From the NCBI GenBank assembly GCA_027257055.1, contig JAPVLO010000206.1, forward strand, positions 2,108,001 through 2,172,000: a stretch of DNA of 64,000 nt, in the 5' to 3' direction. Positions 37,191-49,985 of this stretch are shown here, one piece after another (the stretch's first letter is position 1; the number at the start of each line of letters is the position of its first letter). Source of the stretch: Cephalopachus bancanus. Taxonomy: Eukaryota; Chordata; Mammalia; Primates; Tarsiidae. The translations under genes were made by a program, and so were the position numbers. The notes under the pieces are model-generated. The model searched no databases, was not told the DNA's origin, and worked only from the letters and a program-made list of their open reading frames with translations.

Positions 37191-38685
37191 ACTTTAAAGC
37201 TTACGCTCCTAATCCATACATTACATGGAACCATGTTTGCAATATCCTTTTCATTAGGAAATTCCAAAAAAGTGGCTATCTTATTTTATTTACTTTTAAA
37301 TTTGTTTGTTTTATTTTTATTAAAAAAATTTTAACTATTTAGACACGGGTTTACGCCTAAATTTCCAATACACTCAATACTGTGCTCTGCAGAGTTAGAC
37401 ATTCAATTAATTAACAGGCAGCATACTGAGACACAGCTTTCCATGAGTAGTCTTTCAGCTACAAATTGGATGGATGTTCAGTGTAAATCCCAATTTTAAT
37501 CTACCAATCTTTATAACAATGGTCACTCAGCAAATCTTAAAACAAGGCTGCCAAACGGAAAGCTAGCATAATCAGCTAGCTCTAATGTCCTGAACTGTTG
37601 AAAATATTGTAGGAAATTTGCCACTGCTACTTTGAAAATAATTATGAAACAAAATCTACAAAACCCGGCCAGCCATGGACATAGACAAGATATCATGTGA
37701 ATAGCCCAAACACGGGTATTACACACAGTGGTCAGCTATGTTAGAAGACCCGCAGTATCACGCCACTGGGAAAAATCCAAGTGATTACTCTTACTTAACA
37801 GCAGATGGCGCTAACACACCATAGCCTATTAAAAACGGCCCGTATCTTTTTTTTTAAGGAGAATTTACATATGCAACCCAGGCTACCTTAAATTAAGTGC
37901 AATTTTATTCCTTTAATATTCCATATAATTTCATTTCCAACCCATTTTTTTTCTGAACACAGTGAACACAGGCGTCTTATACAAATTTTGGCCCTTTTTA
38001 AAGTTATTACTTAAATACAAAAGTTGCAACATCTGCTAACAAATACAACAGACATACTGTCACAAAGCTTGACACTGAAAAAAGAATAGAAACACGTTAA
38101 AAAAAACAAAATACTCAAAACAAATAGTATCTGAATGTTCTGAGGTCTGAGTAACCTGAGAGTTTGAAACTATTTCTACAATTCAACTATGCGAATCTCA
38201 AAATCCCTCTAAAATCTCCAGTCCCTACAAAAGCAGAACCTTCATTTCTTACTGGAAAACCCTTGAAGTCAAGAAAAGGAACACAGTCCTTTCTCCTTTC
38301 CCATACCAGCCCATGTTATATATATTATAAATGACAGTGCTTCTCAATCCAGAGGCAAATAATGTCCCCACACACGGTACAGACGCATAAATGCCTTTAG
38401 TCTGGAAGATGAAAAATTCACAGCTATTTATTATAATTATCATGTCAGTCTAGCAGGGGAACTGGAGTTGGGGAGGGCAGAAAATGATAGAAAGTATTAA
38501 AAGTACCACAAATATTTGTGATAAATATACTTAACAATCTGTGGCACAACTGTCTTAACTCTCAAAAGTAAGTCTAACTATAGACCTATGTAGCACCACA
38601 AACGAATAGGACAGCAATATTATCCCACACAGGTGGTTATCGCATCTGCTTGCTGATCTGCAGAGAACTGATTACCTATTTTAAC
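37191..38685. other. Unique AT-rich sequence
   Basis: No repeat, RNA or convincing exon seen. Confidence 0.45.
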
Positions 38686-38762
38686 TCCAATGGTCTCAAG
38701 CACTCCTCCTGCCTCAGCCTCCCAAAGTGCTGGGATTACAGGCATGAGCCACCATGCCTGGC
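38686..38762 (-). mobile_element. Alu left-arm fragment, antisense
   Basis: 'ctgcctcagcctcccaaagt' to 'ccaccatgcctggcc', a 5' piece only. Confidence 0.85.
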
Positions 38763-38990
38763 CTCACTTAACTTTTAAACTCAACTTCCTCATGTATAAA
38801 ATGGAAGGTGGGACTGTAGGCGGTGAGAACTAAAAGAGAATAGATACACAGAGTGTGAAGCATGAGTGATACACAGAGATTCAATGCATATTGGATTGCC
38901 TCCTCTTCTTTTAATGGTATTACCGAAGCAATGAGAAACAGGCAGAACTATAGTATGTATTCATGTAAACTGACTTCAGTCAACCTAACA

Positions 38991-39305
38991 GGTCAGGCAT
39001 GGTACCTCAAGTCTATCATCCCAGCACTTCAGGAAGCTGAGGCGGGAGGATTGCTTGGGCCCAGGAGTTCGAGACCAGCCTGGACAACACAGTGAGACCT
39101 TGTCTCTACAAAAAGACAAAAATCAAAAAAAAATTAGCCAGGTGTGGTGGCACACAAACTGCAGTCCTAGCTACTTGGGAGGCTGAGGCAGAAGAATCAC
39201 CTGAGCCCTGGAGGTCAATCAAGGCTGCCATGGGCCACGATCATGCCACTGCACTCCAGCCTAGCAACAGTGTAAAACACTGACTAAAAACAAACAAAAA
39301 AACAG
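38991..39305 (+). mobile_element. Alu, older
   Basis: Both arms with 'ggaagctgaggcgggaggat' and 'gcactccagcctagcaacag'. The tail is a CAAA repeat. Confidence 0.92.
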
Positions 39306-39779
39306 AAAATAAGATTTTTAAAGAATGGAATGCAGTTGCCCTCTTTTCACCAAGAACTAATAAAGCACAAGTTTTTTGAAAAAAAAAAAAAAGTTTAGTA
39401 TAAGCAAAGGAAATCTCAAGGTCATAAACAATAATAGGCCCTATAAATAGTGACTCTAGCTACAAACCTATGGGCAACCACCATAATATGCATATGAAGT
39501 TATGTTAGTCCTACTTCAGGCTCTAAATGTGCAAATCTTTCAGTAATTTAACACAAACATTGTACAAGGTTATTAAAAGCCTTCTTAGGATATTTCAATT
39601 AACCTCATACATAATAAATATTAGACTCCTGATTACATTCTTCATTCGATATTTCAAAAATATCCTGCTATTTCAGAGAGGAACAGAAGACTAGAATAAC
39701 CTAGAAATGAGTTTCCAAATCTTTCAAGAACTAGAGTAAGATAAGGGTACTTCCAAATAAACATAAAAGAAAAGTTTAC

Positions 39780-39852
39780 CACCAGTTGACATTCACCAAG
39801 AACTCCCAAAAAATATTCTTTAGGGAGAAGAAAAATACCTTGTTAGAAGGGT
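39780..39852 (-). CDS. Possible internal exon, unidentified gene
   Basis: On the minus strand a very strong acceptor (T13, then 'gtaactcag') precedes position 39852. One frame remains open for 23 codons, reading PSNKVFFFSLKNIFWEFLVN and then VNW, to a plausible donor 'GGTG|gtaaac'. An earlier donor, 'CAAG|gtattt', would leave only 14 nt. The peptide is hydrophobic and aromatic-rich. The T tract may be a simple repeat rather than a splice signal, so the call is weak. Confidence 0.25.
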
Positions 39853-42537
39853 CTGAGTTACAAAAAAAAAAAAAGTAAAGAAACTTATAAAGATATAGGT
39901 AACTAAACAAACATTATCTATATAAATAATGTATAGAATTATGAAAAATAAAGTTAAAATATGAACAAAAATATCACACACATTGTAGGGAGTAGGAAGG
40001 GTGATCAGTGTTAAAATGCTGTAAGGCATTTTTTCCAGAGGAATGAGTTTTAGCATATTGACTAATTTTAGATTTTGTTAAGTTGATTATACAACGGGTA
40101 TAAACTGAAAGAACATTAATAGAATACATAGCTTCCAAACCAAAAAAAAAAAAAAAGGAGGGGAAACCCCAGAAAAGATCAACAAGCCAAAACAAAAAAC
40201 TTAATCCAAAAAATAAGGCAAAAATGGGGGCTGGTAAAGCATGGAAAAGCAGGACAGATAGGAAGTACAAAAATGGAAGAAATAAGTTCAAATCCATGGT
40301 CACAAGAAACACGAGTTGGCCACACTCACTGGAGATATAAAATGTGACCCACCCCCACCCACCCCTTACCAAAAAAAAAAAAAAAAAACAAACAAACAAA
40401 CAAAAAAACCAACCCACCACCCAGTGGGTATTTACAAAAGACACACTAAAATACAAGGGCACGGAAATGCTAAAAGACAGGAAGTGGAAGAAATATATCA
40501 CTGGCAATTTCAAACAAAGAAGAGTGGGATAGTCCCGTTAAAATAAGACAAAATAAAGCATCACTAGGGATCAAGACAGTCAAGCCATAACAGTTACAGT
40601 GCACCAGGAAGATACAAGAATGCTAAATGTGTATGCACTGAATACATATAAATATATAAAGCAAAATTTGACAGAATGCCAAGGAAAAAAGTATCAAATT
40701 ACCTCTCTCTAGTATTGTGAAGTCTAACTGACATAATCTGGTTAAGATATTAAAACAATTTTTAAGACTTGACTTAATGGACACATAGAGAATCTTCAAA
40801 ATTAAAAAATGCATACCCTTTACAAGCATACAGGAACCATCAGTACAAACTGTTCGCATGCTAAACCATAAAGCAAGACTAAACAAATGTAAAAGAATCC
40901 ATTCACACAACCATGCTTGCAGATCATTATGTGATTAATGTATAATTCACTAAAAAAGTAATAAAACATAAAAGCACCAACATTTGATCATTTCAAAACC
41001 CTTCTAAATAATTTGTAGATAAAAAAAATCATAAGGAAAATAAGCTTAAAATAAGCTTATCTTAAGAGGTTAGTAAAACCTTGAAACCAAAATCAGAAAA
41101 GCACAGTTTGAAAACAGAAAATTACAGGCCATTCTCTTTTATAAACAGTACAAAAATCCTTTAAAACAAGCAAACATAAAATAAATCTGGTAGTGAATAA
41201 AGAAATGTCAAGATCAAGCTGGGTTTATCCCAGCAATACAGGAGCAAGTTACCATTAGAAAATCTGTAAGTTTTATTTACCACCTTAACAAACTAAAGAA
41301 AAAAGTAAGATCACCTCAAGGGATAAATTTTTAAAATAAATTTCTTACTACGAGTAAAACTTAGCAAACTAAAAATATGAAGAAACTTCTTTAACCACAT
41401 AAACACTATCCACCCAAACCTACAGAATACCCTTCTTAAAGGTCAAATGTCAGAAGCACTTGTTTTACAAGTAGAAACAAGACAAGCACGTCCAGTATCA
41501 GCATTCCACAGGAGACTGTAACCCTGCATCGTCGATACAGTCACCACTAGTCAAGTGGCTAGGAGCAACTGAAATATGGTCAGTACAAACTGAGATGTGT
41601 TGCAAGTGCAAGACATATACCAGCTTTTAAAATGTAGAACCCTCCCCCAAAGGAAACTATCTAATTAAGCTTATATTGATTACATATTGAAATAATATTG
41701 AGTTAAATAAAATAAAGCAAATTATTAAAATTAACTTCATCTGTCTTATATTTTTAATATGACTACTAGAAAATTTTAAATTACACAGCTCACATTCTAT
41801 TTCTATTGGATAGTGTTCTTCTAATCAGTTCAGTAAAACAAGAAAAATGAACAACTATTGGAAAAGAAGACACAAAGTGGTCGTTAGTCTCAGATGTTAT
41901 GATAGTCCACATAGACACATAAAATAGACAAAGAATTTATTAGAATCAATAAGAACGTTTAGCAAAGTGGTTAACTGCATTCGATATATACCAACACATA
42001 GAAAATGTACTTTTCAAAAAGGTATCACCTACAAAACCAACAGAAATATAAAATACCTAGAATTTGACAAAGGATACATAGAACCTTATTTATATTTTAG
42101 TTATATTAAAGAGACCAAAATAAGCGGAAAAACCCAGTATCAGAAATCCCCCAAACTCACCTGTAGATTCGGTGGTACTCCTAAACTCAGTGGTATTCAT
42201 CAAATTCCCAAAATGATTTTATAAGGATCCATAAAATTTATACAGAAAAGCAAAGACCCCAAAATAGCTAAGGCATCTTAACAAAGAACAAGAAGGGACA
42301 AAATTTCCCAGACAGCAAAACTTTTTAACAAAGCAATTATTACATTAAAAAAAAAGAATGCAGAAATGGATCCTATATACATAAATTTATGACAAAACCA
42401 GCACTGCAAAAAAAAGAAATAACTGAGCTATGATTAGCTGACCGTGAGGAAAAAATTACTTTTGATACTTGCTTCATGTCACACAAAGAATACCCAAATC
42501 AGATGGATTGTAGATCTAAATGTGAAAGGTAAAACTG

Positions 42538-42667
42538 TTTCTAAAAGCTAAATAGTGAATATTTTGGGAATAGGCAAAGATTTCTAAAAGCTAAACAGGA
42601 AATATTCTAGGAATAGGTCAAGATTTCTAAAAGCTAAATAGGTGAATATTTTGGGAATAGACAACGA
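42538..42667 (+). repeat. Three-copy 43-bp tandem repeat inside L1 ORF2
   Basis: Units start at 42538, 42581 and 42624, each with 'tttctaaaagctaaa', 'aatatt' and 'ggaata'. The first two are 43 bp and the third 44 bp. A partial fourth begins at 42668. Units differ by several bases. Confidence 0.93.
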
Positions 42668-42912
42668 TTTCCTAAGCAGGATACAAATGCATTAACTATA
42701 AAAGAAAAGCTGAACAAACTAAACTACATCAAAATTAGGAATTTATGTTTGTATAAAAAAATCAATAAGATAATAATAAGTCATACCAACAGAGGAAATT
42801 TTTATAACACATCAAAGAGCTCATTTCATAAATATTTAAAGAACTCTTAACCAATCCACTAGCAAAATAGGCAAGAGACTTTAGCCAGTTTTTTACAAAA
42901 TAATATATCCAA

Positions 42913-43207
42913 GCCGGGCTCGTGGCTCAGCCTGTAATCCCGCGCCTTTGGGAGGCTGAGGTGAGTGGACTGCCTGAGCCCGCGGGTTCGCGACCTGCCT
43001 GGACAGCGAGACCTCATCTCTACAATAAATCTAAAAATCAGCTGGGCGTGGTAGCGCATGCCTGTAATTTCAGCTACTTGGAAGGCTGAGGCGGAAGGAT
43101 CGCCGGAGCCCTGCAGGTCGAGGCAGCGGTGGCCAGGAGCAGCCACTGCACTCCAGTCTGGGCGACAGAGCGAGACTCCAACTCAAAAATAAATAAATAA
43201 ATAAATA
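42913..43207 (+). mobile_element. Alu, 5-bp-deleted subfamily
   Basis: Complete dimer ('cctggacagcgagacc') with an (AAAT)n tail. The 16-bp target duplication 'aaaataatatatccaa' is at 42897-42912 and 43208-43223. Confidence 0.97.
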
Positions 43208-46200
43208 AAAATAATATATCCAAATAGCCTCTCTGTCTGCCTGCCTATCTAGCTAATCTCATTAGCAATAAGAGAAATGCAATTTAGAACCACAATCAGG
43301 TACCACACATGCACACCAGATGAGATGGCCAAGTGTGAAAGACTGGAAGTGGGCTTAAACCTGAGATGACAGGGCACAAGGTTCACCACCTGGGGAACGG
43401 GTCACCTGAGACCCAATCTCCACCACTACACAATGTGTCCATGGAACAAACATGCATGTGTACTCTCGAATCATAAATAATAAAATAAAATCAAATAAAT
43501 CTAAGAGAGAGATGGAATATGGAACAACTGGGACACTCATATGTACAGCTGATCGGCGTGAAAACAAGTACAATTACTTTGGAAACCTGGCAATATCTAC
43601 TCAAGAGAAATGCACACAAACTAACCAGCAGTTCTATTCCTAGGAATATGCCCCACAGAGATGCAAACATACGCACAAAAAAGCGAATACAAGAGTATTC
43701 ATGCTGTATTATTCACAACAGCCCCCAAATAGACACAACCCAAACGTCTAGAAAAAAGAAGGGAGAAATAAATTATGGTATATTCAGACAATCAAACAGT
43801 ATAAGATGCAGTAAAGTGACAATGAAATCGTTTATACCTATGAAAGTGACAAACTTCTATTAATTTGTAGGTGAATCTCACAAATACATTATGGAACAAG
43901 AAAAATCAAAAAATAAAATATACAGCATCAATATCATTTATATAAAGTTCAAAGTAGATAAAACTAACTGATAGTACTAGAGGTCTGTCATGTGGTTACC
44001 TCTGAAGAAAGAGGACAGTACTTAGAGATGGTTTGAGAGGGGATTCTAGAATACTAACTTCTGTTATATCTGAAGGAAGATTATATACCCATTATTTTGT
44101 GATAACTCATCAAATAATATAATAATGACTTATGCATTTTTCTCTCTATGCTATACTTCAATTTTTATAAATATTTCCAGATGATTAAAGGTGTAAATGC
44201 CCAACAATAAGTTAATATTTTAGAAGAGAAAGTTACTAGATGACCTTGTGGTAATAAAAGACTTTTGAAACCCCAAAATCACCAACTACAAAGAGTATAT
44301 TCATATGCTTGACTACATTAAAATTAAGAACTTCTGTTCAAAGGACATCATAAAGAAAGTAAAAAGGCACACCACAAACTAGGCAATATATTGACAACAC
44401 ATGCAGCCAACAAAAGATTAGTATCTAGAATACATAAAGAGCTTCCACGAATAAATACAATTCAAACAATCCAAAAACAGATTATGATGGCTGCTGTGAG
44501 GCAGCTAGAATGTTTCTCCTGTGAAGTAAACAAGACAAGATAGAGAGCGTTTCTTCAGCACCCAGAGAAGAATAAGACCAGCACCATGCCCTATAACTCA
44601 TCAAAGAAGTAATAATAACCACACAGTGCAAAGAAAAAAGCTGAAACTGACCTGGACTGGAACTAACCTGACTCCTCCAAATGACAGAGATCACCTGCAG
44701 CCTCCAGACACTGCGGGGGAGGGCAAGTGAGGGGAATTCACGAGTTCTGCGCTTCTGTGGAAGACTCGCAGACTCGAGGGCCCTCTGAGTCTTAAAGGAC
44801 CGCAGTCCCTCATGGGAAACTGACCCACAGCCAGGATCTGCTGAAGCCCACTTGGAGTAGTGCAGGAAAACAAAAAGCCCTGAGCAGCTCCAGCTGCCTT
44901 ATCTTAGGATTTTAATCTTTGCTGATGGCTGCTTTCTAGCCTCCTGGGAGGACACAGGCCCCAAGGGCAAATTCCACAGGACAGACAGTTCATGCCATGA
45001 GAACACCTGAGGTCCTTAGGCTGGTTACACTTTGACATTCAGAATACATACTGCCTGAGGCTAACGCAGGAAGCCAGGTTGGGACTTGTCGGCATAGTAA
45101 CCTCTCACTACCCTTGTAAACTCTTCTGTCCCCAACTTATACAACAGTGTTATCCTAGTGACTGGAGATTCTGTCCTCTTCCCTACTGGGGTAGCCAAGA
45201 GAGCACAATGGAGAGGTGCTTCAGTTCCATTCCACACCCTCCTACCTCCCATGCTCTTTCAAAGACTCAAAATAAAGAACTTGGGTAGTACCGAGAGCCC
45301 TGCCCTTTATCTAGGCTTGCTGGGCACTCCCTTGGAGCAACACTTGCCAAGAAGAAACTCTACAGCCACCACGCAGCTGTCTCCTGCAAGCACCACCTCC
45401 TGGTTTGAAGGCAATAGCACAGACCATCACATTGGATAGAATACCTCAGCTTTGGAGAAAGCATGAGCCCAAGCCCCAGCTAGCATCACTTTCCAAGTCA
45501 CTCTGGTCACTCAGGAGCTGTGAGCCAGTGTAGGTACCCAGCACAAGGCTGCCACGGTTGGCAATTGAGAAACTCACCACACCAAGGTTATATATAACCA
45601 AGGAAACCCTACAGTGCATACATCAGCCTCCTGCCAACTTCAGATAAGAAGTAGTAGTTTATCCACATGAGAAAGAACCAGAAAAATAATTCCAACACTG
45701 TGAAAAAACAGAGTTCTGCAAATAAATACATAAATAAAGCAACCAGTATGATGAATGGAATAGTACTTTACATATAGTATTAACTCTGAAAGAAAATGGT
45801 CTCAATACCCCACTAAAAAGATGGGAAAATGGGGGAAAGAGGAAAAACAAAAAAAATACAACCCAAATATCTGCTGCCTTCAAGAGACCACTTAACACAC
45901 AAAGACTCCTATAGACTCAAGGTAAAGGGGTAGGAAAAAATAGTCCATGCAAATGGAAACTGAAAATTAGCAGTACATTCTCATATTAGATAAAACAGGC
46001 TTTAAATTAACAGTAAAAAAAGGATAAAGATAGTATCATATAATGATAAAGGGATCAATCCAACAAGAAGACAAGAGACTTAATTTTAAACATATATGCA
46101 CCTGGTATCAAAGTACCTAGCTTTATAAAACAAATTCTACTAGACCCCTAAAAAGAGATAGATAGCAATACAATAATAGTGGGAAACTTCAACACTCCAC

Positions 46201-47291
46201 TGACACCAGTAGACAGATCATCAAGGCAGAAAGTCAACAAAGAAACACTAGAGTTAAACCAGAACCTACAACAAACAGAACTAATAGACATCTACAGAAC
46301 ATTCCATCCCCAAACTACAGAATATACATTTTTCTCATCAGCAGGTAGAACATTCTCCAAGACAGACCAGAAATCAAATCTCAATAAATTTTAAAAAATC
46401 AAAATCATATCAAGCACCTTCTTAGACCACAGTGGACTAAAACTACAAATTAACTATAATAACTTGTGAAACCAATAAAAACATGGAAGTTAAATAATCT
46501 GCTCCTAAGTGATCCTTGGATCAACAATGAAATCAGGAGGAAAATTTAAAAGTCCCTCAAAATGAATGTCAACAATGAAATAACTTATCAAAACTGTGTT
46601 CAAAGGAAAATTATAATGCTTAAGGCCTACATTAATAAGACTGAAAGAACACATATCAATACTATAACATCACACCTCAAAGCACAAATCAAACATAAAG
46701 CTAGCAGGAGAAAAGAAATAACAAAAATCAGAGCAGAACAAAACAAAATTTAAAAACACAAAAATTCAATGAAACAAAAAGTTGGTTCTTTAGAAAGATA
46801 AAAAAAATTGATAGCTTTCTAGACTAATTAAGAAACGAAGATAGAATATTCAAATTCGCTCAATCAGAAATGAAAATGGAGACGTTACCACTAATAAAAT
46901 GGAAATTCAAAAGATCATTGAGACTATTATGAACACCTCTATGCAAACAAAGTGGACATCTAGAGAAAACAGATAAATTCTTGAAAACATACGACCCCTT
47001 TCACCTTGAATCAAGAAGAAACAGAAGTCCTGAACAGACCAAAAACAAGTAGCAAGATTGAAACAGTAATTAAAAGTCTCCCAGCAAAAAAAAAAAAAAA
47101 AAAAGTCCAGGACATGATGACTCACAACCAAATTTCTACCAGACTTTCAAAGAAGAAATCATACCAATGTTACTAAAGCTATTCCATAAGATTAAAGAGG
47201 AGGAAATTTTCCCTGACTTATTCTATGAAGACAGTATCACTCTGATACCAAAGCTAGGAAAGGACACAACAAAAAAATAAAACTACAAACC

Positions 47292-47883
47292 TGCCGGAGA
47301 CCAGCTACAGCAGGGTTCAGGGTACCCAAGGTGGAGACGGCATCAGCGATTGGGGGGAAGAAGAAAGAGAGAGAGAGAGAGAAAGAGAGAAAGAAAGAGA
47401 CTGGACTCCAGTCTAGTGCAGAAGCTGTTTAATGGGAATTACAACTGGTCTTTTATACACAGTCAGGTGTGTGAGGGGCATTCCCCACCCACTGGATGTT
47501 CTTTCAGGTATAATCCCATAACCTAATCGATGAAACTTTAATCCATTTATTCAACTTCAATAAATCCTAAGATCATGACCCAGAAGCCTGCGACCAATAC
47601 TAAGGCTCTTAGATGTGACCCAAGTTTGAATTATAAGTTGTGTGAAAGCCAAAACTGCAATTTGTGGAAGAATGGGAGCAATGAGCTTCTAAAGTTAGCT
47701 TGTGTTCATCCTGGTCTCAGAGTTTTTATGTTTTGAGTTCACAGGAGCTTAATCTGGTTAGTGCTGAGTAGAAAGGGGGAGGAAATGGGGTCAATAGCTC
47801 CTGAACGCATCCTAGTGGTCTCGGGGTCAACGGCCCTTCCTAATCCCTAACACTCAGTGGGCCTCCATGGCTGGCTCCCAACA
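47292..47883 (-). mobile_element. Solo LTR, class II endogenous retrovirus (ERV2/ERVK-like)
   Basis: A 592-bp element that on the minus strand starts TGTTGGGAGCC and ends CCGGCA (TG...CA ends). It is flanked by a perfect 6-bp target duplication, 'caaacc', at 47286-47291 and 47884-47889. A 6-bp duplication and a TGTTGGGAGC start fit class II (betaretrovirus-like) ERVs. A TATAAAA lies at 47451-47457 and an ATTAAA at 47428-47433 in minus orientation. A pyrimidine-rich CT tract lies at about 47360-47400. No internal viral genes remain, as expected after LTR-LTR recombination. It sits inside L1 ORF2 and is antisense to it. Confidence 0.88.
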
Positions 47884-47993
47884 CAAACCAATATTCCTTA
47901 TGAATATAGACATAGAAATCCTCAACAAAATATTATCAAATCAAATTCAACAGCACATTAAAAAAAATAATCCATTACGACCAAGTAGGTTTT

Positions 47994-48284
47994 TTGTTTT
48001 TTTTTTTTGAGTTGGAATCTCACTCTGTCACCCAGACTGGAGTGCAGTGGCCGCTCCCGGCCACCACAGCCTCGACCTGCTGGGCTCTGGCGATCCTTCT
48101 GCCTCAGCCTTCCAAGTAGCTGGAACTACAGGCGCGCGCTACCACACCCGGCTCATTTTGATTTATTGTAGAAATGAGGTCTCGCCAAGTGGCCCAGGCG
48201 GGTCTCGAACCCACGGGCTCAGGCAATCCACTCACCTCAGCCTCCCAAAGGTGCGGGATTACAGGCTGAGCCACCAAGCCCAGC
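47994..48284 (-). mobile_element. Alu, antisense, undeleted subfamily
   Basis: Full dimer ('tctcgccaagtggcccagg'). Flanks 'ccaagtaggtttt' and 'ccaagtgggtttt' are the target duplication in L1 ORF2. Confidence 0.95.
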
Positions 48285-49985
48285 CCAAGTGGGTTTTATA
48301 TCAGGGATGCAAGAGTGGCTCAACATATACAAGTTAACAAACATGATCCACTACATAAACAAAATTAAAAACAAAAATCATATGATCATTTTAATAGACA
48401 CAGAAAAACATTTGACAAAATCCAGCATCCCTTCATGATAAAAATACTCAGCAAAATAGGCATAGAGGAAACATTCCACAAAATAATACAAGTCATATGC
48501 GACAAGCCCACAGCTTATCTCATCCTGAATTGAGAAAAGTTAAACATATACCCTCTCAGAAGTGGAATAAGAAAAGGATGCCCACTTTCACCACTCCTAT
48601 TCAACATAATACTGAAACTCCTAGCCAAAGCAATCAGACAAGAGAAAAAAATAAAGGATATCCAAATTGAAAAAGAAATCAACCTAACTCTGTATGCTGA
48701 TGATATGATTTTATACCTAGAGAATCCTAAAGATGCCTCAAAAAGACTCCTGGACCTGATAAATGAATTCAGTAAAGTTTCAGGATATAAACATCAAATC
48801 AAATCAAGAACTCAATTCCATTTACAATAGCAGCTAAAAAAAACCAAGGAATGTATTTAACTAAGGAGGAGAAAGATCTCTACACAGAGAACTACAAAAC
48901 CTTGATGAAAGAAATTGTAGAGGACACAAACAAAGGGAGAAACGTCCATGTTCATGGATCAGAAGAATCAACATTGTTAAAATGACCATATCACCCAAAG
49001 TAATCTACAGATTCAACACAATCCCTATTACACTATCAATGCCATTTCTCACAGAATTAGAAAAGACAATCCTAAAATTTATATGGCACCATAAAAGAGC
49101 CAGAATAGTCAAAGTAATCCTAAGCAAAAATAACAAAGCCTAGGGGCATCACACTACCTGATTTCATATTATACTACAAGGCTGTAGTAACCAAAACAGC
49201 ATGGTACTGGTATAAGAGCAGACATATGTATCAATGGAACAGAATAGAGAATATAGAAATAAACCCAAATATCTACAAACAACTGATCTTTGGCAAAGCA
49301 GACAAAAACATACACTGAGGAAAGGATACCTTATTCAACAAATGTTGCTGGGAAAATTGGATAGCTACATGCAAAAAAAAGAAACTTGGTCCCTATCTTT
49401 CCCCATATACAAAAATTAACTCAAGATGGATTAAAGACTTAAATGTCAGACATGAAATCACAAAAATCCTAGAAGAAAACCTGGGAAAAACTCATCTGAA
49501 CATTGGCCTAGGTAAAGAATTTATAACTAAAACCCCAAAAGCAAATGCAAGAAAAATAAGTAAGTAGGACTTCATTAAACTAAAAAGCTTCTGCTCAGCA
49601 AAAATAATCAACAGAGCAAATAGGCAACCTATATGAGTAACATCCAGAATCTACAAAGAAGTCAAACAAATCAGCAAGAAAACAACAAACCCCATTAAAA
49701 AGTCAACAAATGATATGAACAGGCATCTCTCAAAAGAAGATATACAAATGGCCAACAAACATGAAAAAATGCTCAACATCACTCATCATAAGGAAAATGC
49801 AAATTAAAACCACAATGAGATACCACCTTACACCAGTCAGAATGGTCAGTCATTAGTAAAAAAAAAAAAAAAAAAAAAAGATGCTGGCACAGATGCTGAG
49901 AAAAGGGAACACTTATACATGTTGGTGGGAGTGTAAATTTGTACAATCTCTATGGAAAGCGGTATGGAGATTTCTCAAAGAAAAG

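Larger units (their letters stand above)
40130..44481 (+). mobile_element. Old L1, ORF2 to 3' region
   Basis: ORF2 endonuclease-like sequence begins near 40435 ('acacactaaaatacaagggc'). Middle and late ORF2 parts follow to 42860 and resume after the Alu at 42913. L1 3'-region sequence lies near 43980-44100, and another ORF2 C-terminal piece spans 44200-44481 ('agactacattaaaattaaga'-like). More than one L1 copy may be joined here. A possible short L1 3'-end insertion lies at 43335-43500. All frames are broken. Confidence 0.7.
44482..49985 (+). mobile_element. Younger L1 with 5' UTR and ORF2 but no recognisable ORF1
   Basis: The start ('gatggctgctgtgaggcagc') resembles an L1 5' UTR head, and the UTR-like part ends with 'gagaaagaaccagaaaaata' near 45690. 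ORF2 follows almost at once: endonuclease-region sequence from about 45750, 'gtgggaaacttcaacactcc' near 46180, and reverse-transcriptase codons for YADDM at about 48695 ('ctgtatgctgatgatatgat'). The sequence ends near ORF2's C-terminus with no 3' UTR or A-tail. A normal L1 has about 1 kb of ORF1 between UTR and ORF2; here only tens of bases separate them. Frames are broken by indels and by the LTR (47292) and Alu (47994) insertions, so it is inactive. Confidence 0.7.

Noticed and set aside
39974..40513. 179-codon minus-strand frame rich in F/L, resembling a membrane protein
   Set aside because: It is the reverse of A-rich L1 and simple-repeat sequence. Hydrophobicity comes from the T-rich strand (TTT/CTT codons).
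43335..43500. Possible separate L1 3'-end insertion
   Set aside because: Suggestive sequence, but no clear A tail or target duplication, so it was left within the surrounding L1 annotation.
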